From an uncultured Schlesneria sp. (GTDB taxonomy: Bacteria; Planctomycetota; Planctomycetia; Planctomycetales; Planctomycetaceae), in the NCBI GenBank assembly GCA_903911795.1, contig CAIWEX010000717.1, positions 1 through 34,374 of the forward strand: a DNA stretch of 34,374 nucleotides. The letters run 5' to 3'. Position 1 is the stretch's first letter, and each line of letters opens with the position of its first letter. This document shows positions 17,601-25,953 of this stretch, one piece after another. The notes under the pieces were generated by a model, which was given only the letters and a program-made list of their open reading frames with translations, searched no databases and was not told where the DNA came from. The position numbers and the translations under genes were made by a program.

Positions 17601-19098
17601 ATTCTTGTTGAACAGCGTCCCCTTCCTCGCCATGCTTCAACACCAGCAGTTGCAAGACTCCCTGTGTTTCAGACAATAGGTACAGCCGATCCTCGACCGG
17701 CAATGGAGGCCCCAGAAAGTATTGGCCAGACATTTCTACCGGTCTGGTTCCACGTGGCCCGCCGATTTCCCATTGGATTCGTCCTCCAGCCAGATCGAAT
17801 GCGACCAGCTTGTTTGCAGATTGGACTTCGTTGAAATGCCCCTGACCATCCAGTTCCTCGAGGGAATAAATCAACCGGCCATCACTGCTTAACATGCCGG
17901 CGGTGTTGTCTCGAAAGACTCGCCGCTCCAGATACGATGCCAATGTCAGTCCACGTCCAGTTCGCAATCGGGCTTCGATCGAGCGGGTATTCAGAACCCG
18001 CTGCAGAGTTTCGTCGACCATGGCAGATCGCCATAGCAGTTCCCCGGTTTTCAAACTGACAGCAGTCACGTCACCGATCGTGCGATAGACGACCGTATCA
18101 CCGATCACCAGTGGTTGGGCCGTCGTAATGTTGGAACGGTTATCCGTCGCCATGGATTGATGAACTCGATCACGGACTTCCTGAATGCGTCCCTGTATTC
18201 GGCGATCTTCATCGGGTCGACCGTCCAGCGACAAATGCTCCAGCGTGGAGACTCGCCAGACATGACCACCCACGGGGCTGGTTGGTGCCGCAGAGACGTT
18301 GCGATTCGAACCCCCTCCGACTGTCATCCACGCTTCTGATTCAGAGACAAGTGCAGGTGATTTCAGAAGTGCCAGCGAACGAAGCCACTTCGGTGCGTTT
18401 TCCTCCTCGGGCAAAGTGACTTCTTTGCCGGCAACGCGCAGTTTCGCCTGCGGCCCCCCTCGCTTGATCTCTCGCAATGCCTTCAGTCCACGATCCATTC
18501 GGCCGGCACTGGTCCAATAGACCGCTTGCTGCAACCAGAATTGCGGTGTACGACGCGGATGATTTTTGAGGACCTCCAGAAGCATGGCCGCTTCGAACGG
18601 ACGATTGGCATCAAAGGCATATGCCGCCAACATGATTCCAGCATCAAACCCTGCGTTGGTTGCCGCATATCGACGAGACACCTCAGCCACGGCTGACATG
18701 TCGTGACTCTCGACTGCTTTCGAAAGCTGATCTTTGGCGGCGATCCCAAATGCCAGTTCATAGGCCGCATGCCCATCTGCGGGCATCATCATCAGGATGC
18801 GCGAGGCTTCTTTTCGGATCCCTCCGCGAGTCCCCCGGTCTTTCAGGAAATCTCGTTCGATAAAACTGTCTTCGGGGTGATCAAGCACCCGCTGCAGCAA
18901 TTGAACCGCGTTGACATATTCCTTGCGCTCGATCGATTCCTGAGCTTCTTTCAAGGCGTCGGCGATATCGTTGTCCGGCTCAACGATCAACGGCGGATCG
19001 AAGGATGATCGATTCGGATTTTGAGCGTATGTCGCGCCGCTGCCAATCAGCATACCGACTGCCAAAGCCACCCTGCCAGATAACCAGATTCGTTGCAT
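14686..19098 (-). CDS. Giant secreted PQQ-like beta-propeller protein with TPR segments
   Basis: The start is the ATG at 19098, which has GGAG 6 nt upstream; the ORF track began at a GTG four codons earlier. The 1470-residue protein opens with a signal peptide (VALAVGMLIGSGATYAQ). A short TPR-like helical pair follows at about 45-75 (DALKEAQESIERKEYVNAVQLL). A first PQQ-type propeller spans about 300-760, with blades such as VTAVSLKTGELLWRS and VFCLDLVDGRLLWKH. A helical TPR region follows at about 765-1010. A second propeller covers about 1050-1440 (e.g. LIAADLDSGRLAWTRSN, TDGKVQWVTTV). The blades show the W-near-end pattern of PQQ repeats, but I see no evidence for bound cofactor, so catalysis is uncertain. 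It is divergent from the haem-binding dehydrogenase-like gene and upstream of the DUF1080 lipoprotein. Confidence 0.88.
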   Translation of the reverse strand: MQRIWLSGRVALAVGMLIGSGATYAQNPNRSSFDPPLIVEPDNDIADALKEAQESIERKEYVNAVQLLQRVLDHPEDSFIERDFLKDRGTRGGIRKEASRILMMMPADGHAAYELAFGIAAKDQLSKAVESHDMSAVAEVSRRYAATNAGFDAGIMLAAYAFDANRPFEAAMLLEVLKNHPRRTPQFWLQQAVYWTSAGRMDRGLKALREIKRGGPQAKLRVAGKEVTLPEEENAPKWLRSLALLKSPALVSESEAWMTVGGGSNRNVSAAPTSPVGGHVWRVSTLEHLSLDGRPDEDRRIQGRIQEVRDRVHQSMATDNRSNITTAQPLVIGDTVVYRTIGDVTAVSLKTGELLWRSAMVDETLQRVLNTRSIEARLRTGRGLTLASYLERRVFRDNTAGMLSSDGRLIYSLEELDGQGHFNEVQSANKLVAFDLAGGRIQWEIGGPRGTRPVEMSGQYFLGPPLPVEDRLYLLSETQGVLQLLVLKHGEEGDAVQQEWSQTLIATDRSVGTHMPRRLSGLSPSISEGVVICPTASGAVVAIDEKRRELLWGFQYPTNVQPDPRDFAGFRRVTPQPPADESDRVGRSMEGPAVIADGRVLMVPRDSNQVFCLDLVDGRLLWKHEREGWLYIACVVDGKVVLVDRSGVKALQLSDGKLDDSFEETTVEVSGRGVRSGMSYCLPLQTGEIASVNLHNGRILARSKFSDGLVPGNLAAGHGAIVSLSMSEIVGFAPLKNIQQRIDEELKSDPEAPAALALRGELRLHRGELDAGLSDLRNSLKKKPDPRVKSVLAATLLAVARVEPARIRAHLAEFESITDDPQQKNEFLRLYSQVLEAAGDRPGAFAQMIRLAGTSQFLDDLKSVGPGHSVRNDRSIRARLIEMYSAAMPVERGKLDQSLKEYLQTVPPGSERVEHLEQCLQFFKGLPGVESTLLSAARELPGDDRDELIRSFLGSSDSAIAAQATAIRCDEFIKAGQWVEAAALIKRLKGEFSDRECLNGKTGRDLADQWSSRPELQAVGRKKWPTGRIEFHRSPRESGQESSLPAEVISRSGSQFVGWSFDTDSRGTHLRARDEFSHEQWRLALTVDDLVDETRNLPIPCQIRICNQWLTVSRSSFFIVVDVSGSTPRVAWFQSLRNSGANQEINFTRNPENDAVGRVIGINSESVFYKIGAKLIAADLDSGRLAWTRSNASTKEVTADEQTIAISANGNMNLWRTIDGSDIPTRTHQSGSPIWNVGSRQVLHRFRDGAMFVECRDLAMDQVVWQHECPMDTLSVVVDHQDLAILEPDGRLRMFRITDGREVYQTELPIKSTRPRNWLAVQRSIEQDIILTGERTTQVIGFEMVRSQGGAAFNGYVCAVTPTDGKVQWVTTVERAAYDRTQPASLPLLMLASRQPERRNANAFEHRFRMNAEIIDKRTGRKIYSTEEEAPLQLPQFEPDPEHSRIVANFIGWQLEFALSESVAEPAKAK

Positions 19099-19110
19099 CC
19101 TATTCTCCAC

Positions 19111-19424
19111 TGGGGAGTTCCAAGCGAGCCAACAGGATACCGAATCGCCACTCCAGAGGAAACCACTGATTCACGTGGGGCGACGTGCGCGGGGGTTCGC
19201 TGCACATTCAACTTCGCGGAAAGGACGGGAAATTGTTGGACACGGAGTGCGCGGATGACACGGATGGGCCTGAGCGTTGACAGGCTCCAGGGATGGCACC
19301 CAGGCAATAACTTTGAGGTTTTCAAGGGGCAACCGCTGGGGAGTGAACAACGTCCGATCAGTGTTCACCAGCGGTTCAATTGTTACGATATGCGGCAAAT
19401 CTCCGCTCGCTCAGGAAGCACCTC
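19111..19424. promoter_or_regulatory. Divergent control region between the PQQ-like and haem dehydrogenase-like genes
   Basis: This 326-bp gap separates two outward-facing genes, so both promoters should lie here, though I cannot assign -35/-10 boxes with confidence. It holds one clear structure. AACCGCTG-GGGA-GTGAACA (19331-19349) faces TGTTCACCAGCGGTT (19362-19376), giving 15 bp interrupted by a 4-nt bulge and a 12-nt loop. It ends 48 nt before the ATG at 19425 and could be a leader hairpin or an operator. Confidence 0.5.
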
Positions 19425-22400
19425 ATGAAGTTCACCCTGCGTTCCAGTTGGTTTGTCGTTCTGATCCTCGCGATAACATCATTTGCTGCCGCCCAGGAGC
19501 AAAAGACAGCCATTCCACACGCACAGGACAAGCCGCCGAATGATCCGCGTGATCCGGTGACTGCTGCCAAAATGATGACCGTTCCTGAAGGATTTTCGGT
19601 CGAAGTCGTCGCGGCCGAACCGGATATCGTCAACCCGGTCGCCATGGCAATCGACGAACGTGGCCGTTTCTGGATTACCGAGTCATTCGAATATCCTCGC
19701 CGTGCCCCTGGGCCGGGAAAAGACGTCGTCAAAGTCCTGGAAGACACCGACGGCGACGGCAAGTGCGATAAGTTCACGGTGTTCATGGACGGACTGAATA
19801 TTCCCAGTGGAATCGCCGTCGGACATGGGGGGGTGTGGATCGCGAATTCACCCGATATCCTGTTTGTGCAGGATACGGACGGCGACGGAAAGGCCGACAA
19901 GCAGGAGGTGGTCGTCACCGGTTTCGGACGCACGGATACTCACGAGTTGCCAAATTCGCTCACATGGGGCCCCGATGGATGGCTGTACGGCCTGAATGGT
20001 GTGTTCAACTTCTCGCATGTGAAATATTCAGAAACGAACCCCAACTACAAGAAAGATCACCCCGGCTGGCCATTGACCTGCGCCCTGTTCCGCATTCATC
20101 CACGGACTCGGGAATTCCAGGTCTTTTGCGAAGGGACCAGTAACCCTTGGGGGGTTGCTTTTGATAATGACGGGGAAGCCTTCATCAGTGCCTGCGTCAT
20201 TGATCACCTGTGGCACCTGACCGAAACCGGCTACTACCATCGACAGGGTGGACCCTATCCTCCTTTCACCTGGAAGATCGAAAGTATCGTCAAGCACAAG
20301 CACCAGAAAGCGGCTTATTGCGGGATCCATTATTTCGACAGCGACGCGTATCCCGAGAAATACCGCGGCAAGCTCTACATGGGAAATATCCACGGAGGAT
20401 GCATCAACGTCGACAGGATTGAGCGGGACGGTGCGACCTACAAGGGGTTCGGCGAAGACGATTTCCTGACCGCAAACGATGCTTGGTTCATGCCAGTTGT
20501 TCAGAAGACCGGTCCTGATGGGTCCCTATATATCCTGGATTGGTACGACCGGTACCACTGCTATCAGGATGCGAACAGAGACCCTGCCGGCATTGACCGG
20601 TTGAAAGGCCGCCTTTACCGCGTCCGCTACAAGGAGACTCCCCGCACTCCTAAGGGATTTGACCTCTCCAAGGAGACTGACGAAAAGCTGATCGACCGGC
20701 TGGGAGCGAAAAATGACTATCTCCGATGGACTGCCATGCGGCTGTTACAAGAACGAGGCACAGACGCGACACGCGACTCTCTGCTGGCAGTGATCTCTGA
20801 TCAGAACAACGATCGAACATATCGACTGCAGGCCGCGTTCGCCGCTGCTGGAATAAATGACCCAACCCCGAATCGAGTTCACATCGAGAAGCTAGGCGGC
20901 GCACTGCGACAATCGAGCGACGTCGTGTTGCGAGCCTGGGCACTTCGCCTGGCTTTCAACGATTCCGTAATCCAGAAGCTCGGCGCGACGAAAATGGACC
21001 AAATTACGAGCTGGAACGACCTGCCACCTGATATTCCAGAGCCACAAAAACTGCAGGCCGTGATCGCGCTCTCGAAACTCCCTTCAAAATCGCCGAAGAT
21101 TCTCGAGGGAATGCTCTGGTACCTGTCCAATTCCGGTCAGGACGTCTTGATCCCACGCATTGTCTGGCAAAACCTGCACCCCCGATTGGAAGATCAGACC
21201 GACGATTTCTTAATCGCCCTGCAAAAGAGCAATGCTCTCAAATCCAAACCGGTCGTCGATCTGATGCCTCGGATCGTCGAACGCATTCTCGGTCGTCAAA
21301 AGTTCGACGCACAACCGATTGCGACGTTGTTCGGAATGCTTTTGAACGGCCATGACAATGTCGGTCGGCAGGTCCTGGAAGTCATCTCGACCAAGGTCCA
21401 GACGGGTGAATTGAAAGGCGAAAAGCTTAATCAGCTCAAAGTCGCGATGTCGCCTCATTTGACGAAGATCTTCGAGGGTTCAGCCGACTCGGTTCTCTAT
21501 CTGAATGCCGCGTTTTTGGCGACCGCTTTCGGAGACAAAGCAGGTTTCGCAGCCGCCCGCAAAGCGATCGAAACCCCTTCCGTCGGAGAAGATCAGCGAC
21601 TGGCGGCTTTGGGTGCTCTGGTTTCCGCCGGACAGAATGACGTCGTGGCGAGTGTTACGAAAATCTTCGAACAGACTCCGGCAGCTTCCGTCGATTTTCG
21701 AGGCAAACTGCTGACGGCACTGGCCCGACTCGATCACCCCGATGTCGCCACGCTGGCCCTGACGTTCTATCCGAAGATGGAACCTGACCTGCAACCCCGT
21801 GCGATTGAGCTGTTGACGCAGCGAGCCATTTGGGCAAAGTCGCTGCTGCAGGCCGTCGCCGACAAGAAGATTCCCGCCACTGCCATCAATCTCAATCAAG
21901 CCCGTCGCTTGAAGGAACTGAAGGACGACGCACTATCCAAGCTGCTGACAACACATTGGGGTCAGGTCCGCGAAGGCCGCGACCCGAATCGTGAACAGTA
22001 CATCGCCAACATGAAAACTCTGCTCCGTAAGACGCCCGGCAACGAAGCCGCTGGCGAAAAAGCATTCAAAAAGGTCTGTGCTCAATGTCACAAACTGTAT
22101 GGTGAAGGAGCCGAAGTCGGTCCCGACATCACTCGCAACGGCCGCAACGACTTCACGCAGCTACTGTCCAATGTCTTCGATCCCAGCCTGGTGATTGGTG
22201 CAGGTTATCGCTCGTACACCCTCGTAACCACGGGGGGGCGAGTCCTGAATGGCCTGCTGGTTGAAGAGAGTCCGCAGCGAGTCGTCTTGAAGGTTCAGGG
22301 TGGAAAACAGGAAGTGATTGCGAGAAGCGACATCGAAGAGTTCGTCGTCAGCGAAATTTCGCTGATGCCGGAGCAGTTGGAAAAGCAGTTGAGTCAGCAG

Positions 22401-22940
22401 GAAATCATTGATCTGTTCGCATTCATCACGCTCGACAAACATCCGAGTGATCCGACAGCAAAAAGACTGCCAGGCGTCTCACAAGTCGCCCCGCGCGAAT
22501 CTGTGAATCCCGCGGAATTTCCGTCACTCGTCGCCGAGATCCTGCCGGGTTTCTCAACGAGCGAATCAGGTGAACTGGGCGTCGGACTGCTGTCTGAACA
22601 TCGCGGCCGGGACAACGTCTTGAGAACGCATCCCGTTTCAAAAGACAAACCCTGTGTTCTCGCCACGAAGCTGACACCTCCTGCGGACAAGAAAACCAGG
22701 TTGATTCTCGACCTGTCGCACGACCCTCGTGGAGACTGGCGTCTGGTTGTCCGAGGAAACGGCCAGCGCATGGCGGATGAAATGATCTCGAAAGAGACGT
22801 GTACAAATGGCTGGCGAACGATCACCGTCGACCTGTCCAAGTTCGCAGGCCAGGAACTGAAACTCGACCTCGTCAACCAGGCCAACGACTGGTCATGGGA
22901 GTTCGGCTACTGGGGAGGGGCGAGAATCGTCAGTGAGTAA
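19425..22940 (+). CDS. PVC-type membrane-bound dehydrogenase-like protein with c-type haem domain
   Basis: The start at 19425 follows AGGAAG and gives a signal peptide (MKFTLRSSWFVVLILAITSFAAAQ); the ORF track's TTG start is 15 codons too early. The 1171-residue exported protein has a propeller of the TIGR02604 type at about 40-410, starting TVPEGFSVEVVAAEPDIVNPVAM and carrying two calcium-loop-like motifs, DTDGDGKCD and DTDGDGKAD. HEAT-like helical repeats follow (about 425-830). The Pirellula/Verrucomicrobium-type haem domain (TIGR02603 type) has C885-A-Q-C888-H889 and ends near LFAFI. The last 150 residues form a beta-rich, probably carbohydrate-binding, domain. The family is thought to oxidise a substrate and pass electrons to the covalent haem; the substrate is unknown. 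It probably acts in the periplasm with other redox proteins. Confidence 0.93.
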   Translation: MKFTLRSSWFVVLILAITSFAAAQEQKTAIPHAQDKPPNDPRDPVTAAKMMTVPEGFSVEVVAAEPDIVNPVAMAIDERGRFWITESFEYPRRAPGPGKDVVKVLEDTDGDGKCDKFTVFMDGLNIPSGIAVGHGGVWIANSPDILFVQDTDGDGKADKQEVVVTGFGRTDTHELPNSLTWGPDGWLYGLNGVFNFSHVKYSETNPNYKKDHPGWPLTCALFRIHPRTREFQVFCEGTSNPWGVAFDNDGEAFISACVIDHLWHLTETGYYHRQGGPYPPFTWKIESIVKHKHQKAAYCGIHYFDSDAYPEKYRGKLYMGNIHGGCINVDRIERDGATYKGFGEDDFLTANDAWFMPVVQKTGPDGSLYILDWYDRYHCYQDANRDPAGIDRLKGRLYRVRYKETPRTPKGFDLSKETDEKLIDRLGAKNDYLRWTAMRLLQERGTDATRDSLLAVISDQNNDRTYRLQAAFAAAGINDPTPNRVHIEKLGGALRQSSDVVLRAWALRLAFNDSVIQKLGATKMDQITSWNDLPPDIPEPQKLQAVIALSKLPSKSPKILEGMLWYLSNSGQDVLIPRIVWQNLHPRLEDQTDDFLIALQKSNALKSKPVVDLMPRIVERILGRQKFDAQPIATLFGMLLNGHDNVGRQVLEVISTKVQTGELKGEKLNQLKVAMSPHLTKIFEGSADSVLYLNAAFLATAFGDKAGFAAARKAIETPSVGEDQRLAALGALVSAGQNDVVASVTKIFEQTPAASVDFRGKLLTALARLDHPDVATLALTFYPKMEPDLQPRAIELLTQRAIWAKSLLQAVADKKIPATAINLNQARRLKELKDDALSKLLTTHWGQVREGRDPNREQYIANMKTLLRKTPGNEAAGEKAFKKVCAQCHKLYGEGAEVGPDITRNGRNDFTQLLSNVFDPSLVIGAGYRSYTLVTTGGRVLNGLLVEESPQRVVLKVQGGKQEVIARSDIEEFVVSEISLMPEQLEKQLSQQEIIDLFAFITLDKHPSDPTAKRLPGVSQVAPRESVNPAEFPSLVAEILPGFSTSESGELGVGLLSEHRGRDNVLRTHPVSKDKPCVLATKLTPPADKKTRLILDLSHDPRGDWRLVVRGNGQRMADEMISKETCTNGWRTITVDLSKFAGQELKLDLVNQANDWSWEFGYWGGARIVSE

Positions 22941-22961
22941 TGGGACCAAGCTTGTACGGAT

Positions 22962-23054
22962 TTGTTCTTGGTTCTTGGTGCTTCGTTCTTCGTTACATGC
23001 TCAGAGTAAGATGACAACCATGAACCAAGCACGAAGAACCCAGAACCCAGAACT
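22962..23054. repeat. Inverted heptanucleotide repeat (GTTCTTG/AAGAACC type)
   Basis: The left part steps in 7-nt units: GTTCTTG, GTTCTTG, GTGCTTC, GTTCTTC (22964-22991). The right part (about 23020-23054), read on the other strand, steps GTTCTGG, GTTCTGG, GTTCTTC, GTGCTTG, GTTCATG. The two halves are imperfect inverted copies. The element fills the gap between two convergent genes and could fold as a hairpin in either transcript. No T-tract is present. Confidence 0.75.
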
Positions 23055-23067
23055 GATAAATTTTCGC

Positions 23068-25752
23068 CTACGACCTTCTGCCTGGTTCGTTCGTAGCAGC
23101 TTTCAGGCTTTCTTTTGTCGCCTGTGCGGCTGCCATTTGCAGGCCCTCGTCGTCGGGGCGGCGTGAGGCACACCACTTCAGGTGTTCTGCTGCTTCACGG
23201 TATCGCTTGGCACTATACAGTTCCCATGCCAGGCGATTGCGGATCAGATAGCTCTGTGGAACCCGCTTCAAACCGCGATTCAGGATGCGAATTGCGAGGT
23301 CTGTATCTTCCAATGCCTGGCATGCGTCGTGCATCGACAGAATCGCGTACTCGAGCCGCTGTTCCGGCAGAGGGGACTTCAGCCGCTGCATCCCTTCGTT
23401 GATGTGCCTGATCCAGATGGGTCGGGCCGCATCGACTCGATCGAGTTCCGTATAGGCTCGAGCAACCATCCCCTGTGCTTCCCAATCGGGTTTCAGGTTA
23501 TCCAGAAAAAACTCTGGTTCGACCTGCGGGGCGAGTTGCGTCACAATGATGCTTTGAATCCGACGGCTGCGTGAAAAGGCTTCTCGCCAGTATTCCATGG
23601 CTCCTTCAACGTCGCCCGACAGCATCACGTTGCGACCGACCTGGAACAAGACTTGAGGGTCATGCGGTCGCAGTCGCAAGGCCTGCTTCAGCACTTTCAT
23701 TTCATCGTCGTCCGAGGAAAGTTCCAGGAATCCAAGTTCGGCGAGTTTCACATACGAGTACGCTCGCAGTGGAGATGCGTGGACGGCGCGGCGATAGGAC
23801 TTCACCGCCAATTGCAGCATCTTCACATTTTTGCCGACCGCCAGTTGCATCCAGGCCTTCATCTTGGCGAGTGACTCGAATTCAGAGCCCTTCACGACAT
23901 CGCGGATCTGGCCGAATGACAGCGGATTCTCACTGGTTTCCTGCAAGGCATCGAACCGCCGCAGGTATTCCATTCCGGCAGACTCCTGCAGCTTGGAATC
24001 TGAAGGATCAAGCTTCGCGGCTCGAATCAGATAGTCTCCGCGCTCTTCCACAGTATCGGGATCTTCTTCGTCTTGAGCAGAATTCTGATAGGCCAGAGTC
24101 AAGTAACGCATCCGATCGGGTTCGGCCTGTGCTGCGGGAATCTTGTGGCCAAGCATCCAGACACCCGATGCCGCCAGACCGCAACCCGATACCAGCGTAA
24201 TTAAACGCGGAAGTCGAAATCCAGGGGCAACCAGTTCATCAGATTCGTTCGCGGTGACCATCGATCGGCTGACACGTATCACGGCTGCCAATTGGGCTGC
24301 CAGCAGGAACATGCATGACGGGGTGTACCAGAAGAAATCAAAGGCCGCGTGACCGATGTTCGCCAGCAGGCTCGCCAGGACCGCAGCCGCAACCGACTGA
24401 TATTTCAGATCGTGATGCCATAATGCTCGGAGACAATGTCGCAGGCTGAATGCGATGAAGGCAAAGGCGACGACCAGCCCACACATCCCCGATTCCGAGG
24501 CAACCTGCAAGTACCCACACTCGGCATGGGTGTATTCCATGCTGTCTTCGTTCGCCTGATCGAAATGCAGATGGTAAGCGTCGGCGTGAGTTCCAATGCC
24601 GGTTCCCAGCCACGGGAAATCGCGAGCCACATCGATATTCGACTGCCAGATGACATAGCGGCCTTCGTTCGAATTGCTGTCGAGAGTTCCTTCCAGCCGT
24701 TTTTCCAAAGTCTCCATGCCAGTGACGAAAAAGATCACGCCGATGACCACTCCGGCGATACTGAGTCCCAAAACCAGCTTCGCGGATGCCAACCCCATGC
24801 GACAAAGGAGTCCCAGGCTGACAACTGTTGCGATCGTCAGTGACAGCAGGCCACCTCGCGAGTAGCACAACAGCGATGCCAGGGCTGCAGTTCCCAGTCC
24901 TGCCAACAGGAGCAGAACGGCAGCATTGTGAACAGGGGGTGCCAGACCATTATCGCCAGCCTGCTCCTGATCGTGAAACCGGCGCAGGATCCACCAGACC
25001 AGCGGGCCCACTCCCAGGGCCAGGAACTGTGAAAGGTGATTACGATTTGTGAAGCATCCCAGCGCGCAATGACTGGTGGTCATGAAGGGATGATCGACCA
25101 TCCAGAAAAACTTGTCGTTGCTGAACTTGTATTGCAGAAGTGCGAATGCCCCCATCGCGACACTCGCCAGGGCAGCACAACAGAGAATCCGTTCGGCATC
25201 GGCCAATGTTTGAATCCGCTGGACCATCACCAAGAACAGCAGGCCGTAGGCTGCGAACGTCGCCAGTCCAGAGGCCGTTTCTGCGGGGGCCAGTGAAAGC
25301 TGATTCCAACCGCCTGGCAGAATTCCTGAAGCGGTCGAACTGAGCATCAGGGGCAGGACATCATTCAATTGGGGGGAAAGCCACAACAGCCATGGTTGCG
25401 ACAGCGGAACAATCTGAATCGCCGCAACCGCGATTCCAAGACACCACAGCCACTCGCTGCCGCTCCAGACATACTTTCGTTCCGACGCAGTCAATTGATG
25501 CAGCAGCCAGCAGGTCGTCGTCGCCAGCGCGCCGACAACCAGAAACAATTGTCCAATCGCTGCGCGCCCACCAAACCCTAATGCGACCAGAATGAACGTC
25601 AGGCAGAGGCAAACATCGGTGGCAGTCACCAGCAGTGGCTGCGAGACACCATGCTTCGAACCCGGTTCCATAAATTGAACGGGCCCGGGTGATCGTCGTT
25701 TGTGTCGACGGCGACGATGACGATGTTCCTGAGACGGTTCTTCGTGGGACAT
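23068..25752 (-). CDS. O-antigen ligase-like (Wzy_C) membrane protein with C-terminal TPR region
   Basis: This 894-residue protein has a basic N-terminus (HRHRRRRHKRR) and about ten membrane segments between residues 40 and 525. Family signatures include CFTNRNHLSQFLAL near 236, CYSRGGLLSL near 298, and the periplasmic-loop motif FPWLGTGIGTHADAYHLHF near 380, followed by HAECGYLQVASESGMCGL. These fit the Wzy_C/WaaL superfamily, which ligates or polymerises surface polysaccharide at the outer face of the inner membrane. The remaining part (about 545-890) is TPR-like, with LRPHDPQVLFQVGRNVMLSGDVEGAMEYW as a good unit. The TPR extension suggests a protein partner. Other members of the superfamily glycosylate proteins (PglL type), and this alternative cannot be excluded. 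No glycosyltransferases lie within the window. Confidence 0.87.
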   Translation of the reverse strand: MSHEEPSQEHRHRRRRHKRRSPGPVQFMEPGSKHGVSQPLLVTATDVCLCLTFILVALGFGGRAAIGQLFLVVGALATTTCWLLHQLTASERKYVWSGSEWLWCLGIAVAAIQIVPLSQPWLLWLSPQLNDVLPLMLSSTASGILPGGWNQLSLAPAETASGLATFAAYGLLFLVMVQRIQTLADAERILCCAALASVAMGAFALLQYKFSNDKFFWMVDHPFMTTSHCALGCFTNRNHLSQFLALGVGPLVWWILRRFHDQEQAGDNGLAPPVHNAAVLLLLAGLGTAALASLLCYSRGGLLSLTIATVVSLGLLCRMGLASAKLVLGLSIAGVVIGVIFFVTGMETLEKRLEGTLDSNSNEGRYVIWQSNIDVARDFPWLGTGIGTHADAYHLHFDQANEDSMEYTHAECGYLQVASESGMCGLVVAFAFIAFSLRHCLRALWHHDLKYQSVAAAVLASLLANIGHAAFDFFWYTPSCMFLLAAQLAAVIRVSRSMVTANESDELVAPGFRLPRLITLVSGCGLAASGVWMLGHKIPAAQAEPDRMRYLTLAYQNSAQDEEDPDTVEERGDYLIRAAKLDPSDSKLQESAGMEYLRRFDALQETSENPLSFGQIRDVVKGSEFESLAKMKAWMQLAVGKNVKMLQLAVKSYRRAVHASPLRAYSYVKLAELGFLELSSDDDEMKVLKQALRLRPHDPQVLFQVGRNVMLSGDVEGAMEYWREAFSRSRRIQSIIVTQLAPQVEPEFFLDNLKPDWEAQGMVARAYTELDRVDAARPIWIRHINEGMQRLKSPLPEQRLEYAILSMHDACQALEDTDLAIRILNRGLKRVPQSYLIRNRLAWELYSAKRYREAAEHLKWCASRRPDDEGLQMAAAQATKESLKAATNEPGRRS

Positions 25753-25953
25753 GACGGAATTTCAATCCCTGCGAGGGAGTACCTTTGCTCTGCTTCCAGA
25801 GCGACTAGCAACTTACGAATCGCGGCGGCGAATAATTGCTGAAATCCTCAAGTCTTAAAAGACCGATTCGCCACGATTTACGTCTTCGCTCGACGAGGGG
25901 ACTTCGACTATGATCCCCATGTCGCCGATCAGCCAACTGGAAGAAATGCCGGA
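25753..25953. promoter_or_regulatory. Divergent intergenic region between O-antigen ligase and exbD genes
   Basis: The two flanking genes point outward, so both promoters are expected here. I see no box pair good enough to call. A 33-codon frame from the ATG at 25911 overlaps the start of exbD in another frame and has no recognisable content. Confidence 0.3.

Noticed and set aside
23571-24200. 209-residue plus-strand ORF opposite the O-antigen ligase gene
   Set aside because: Arginine/serine/proline-rich composition typical of an antisense frame, with no motif or supported start.
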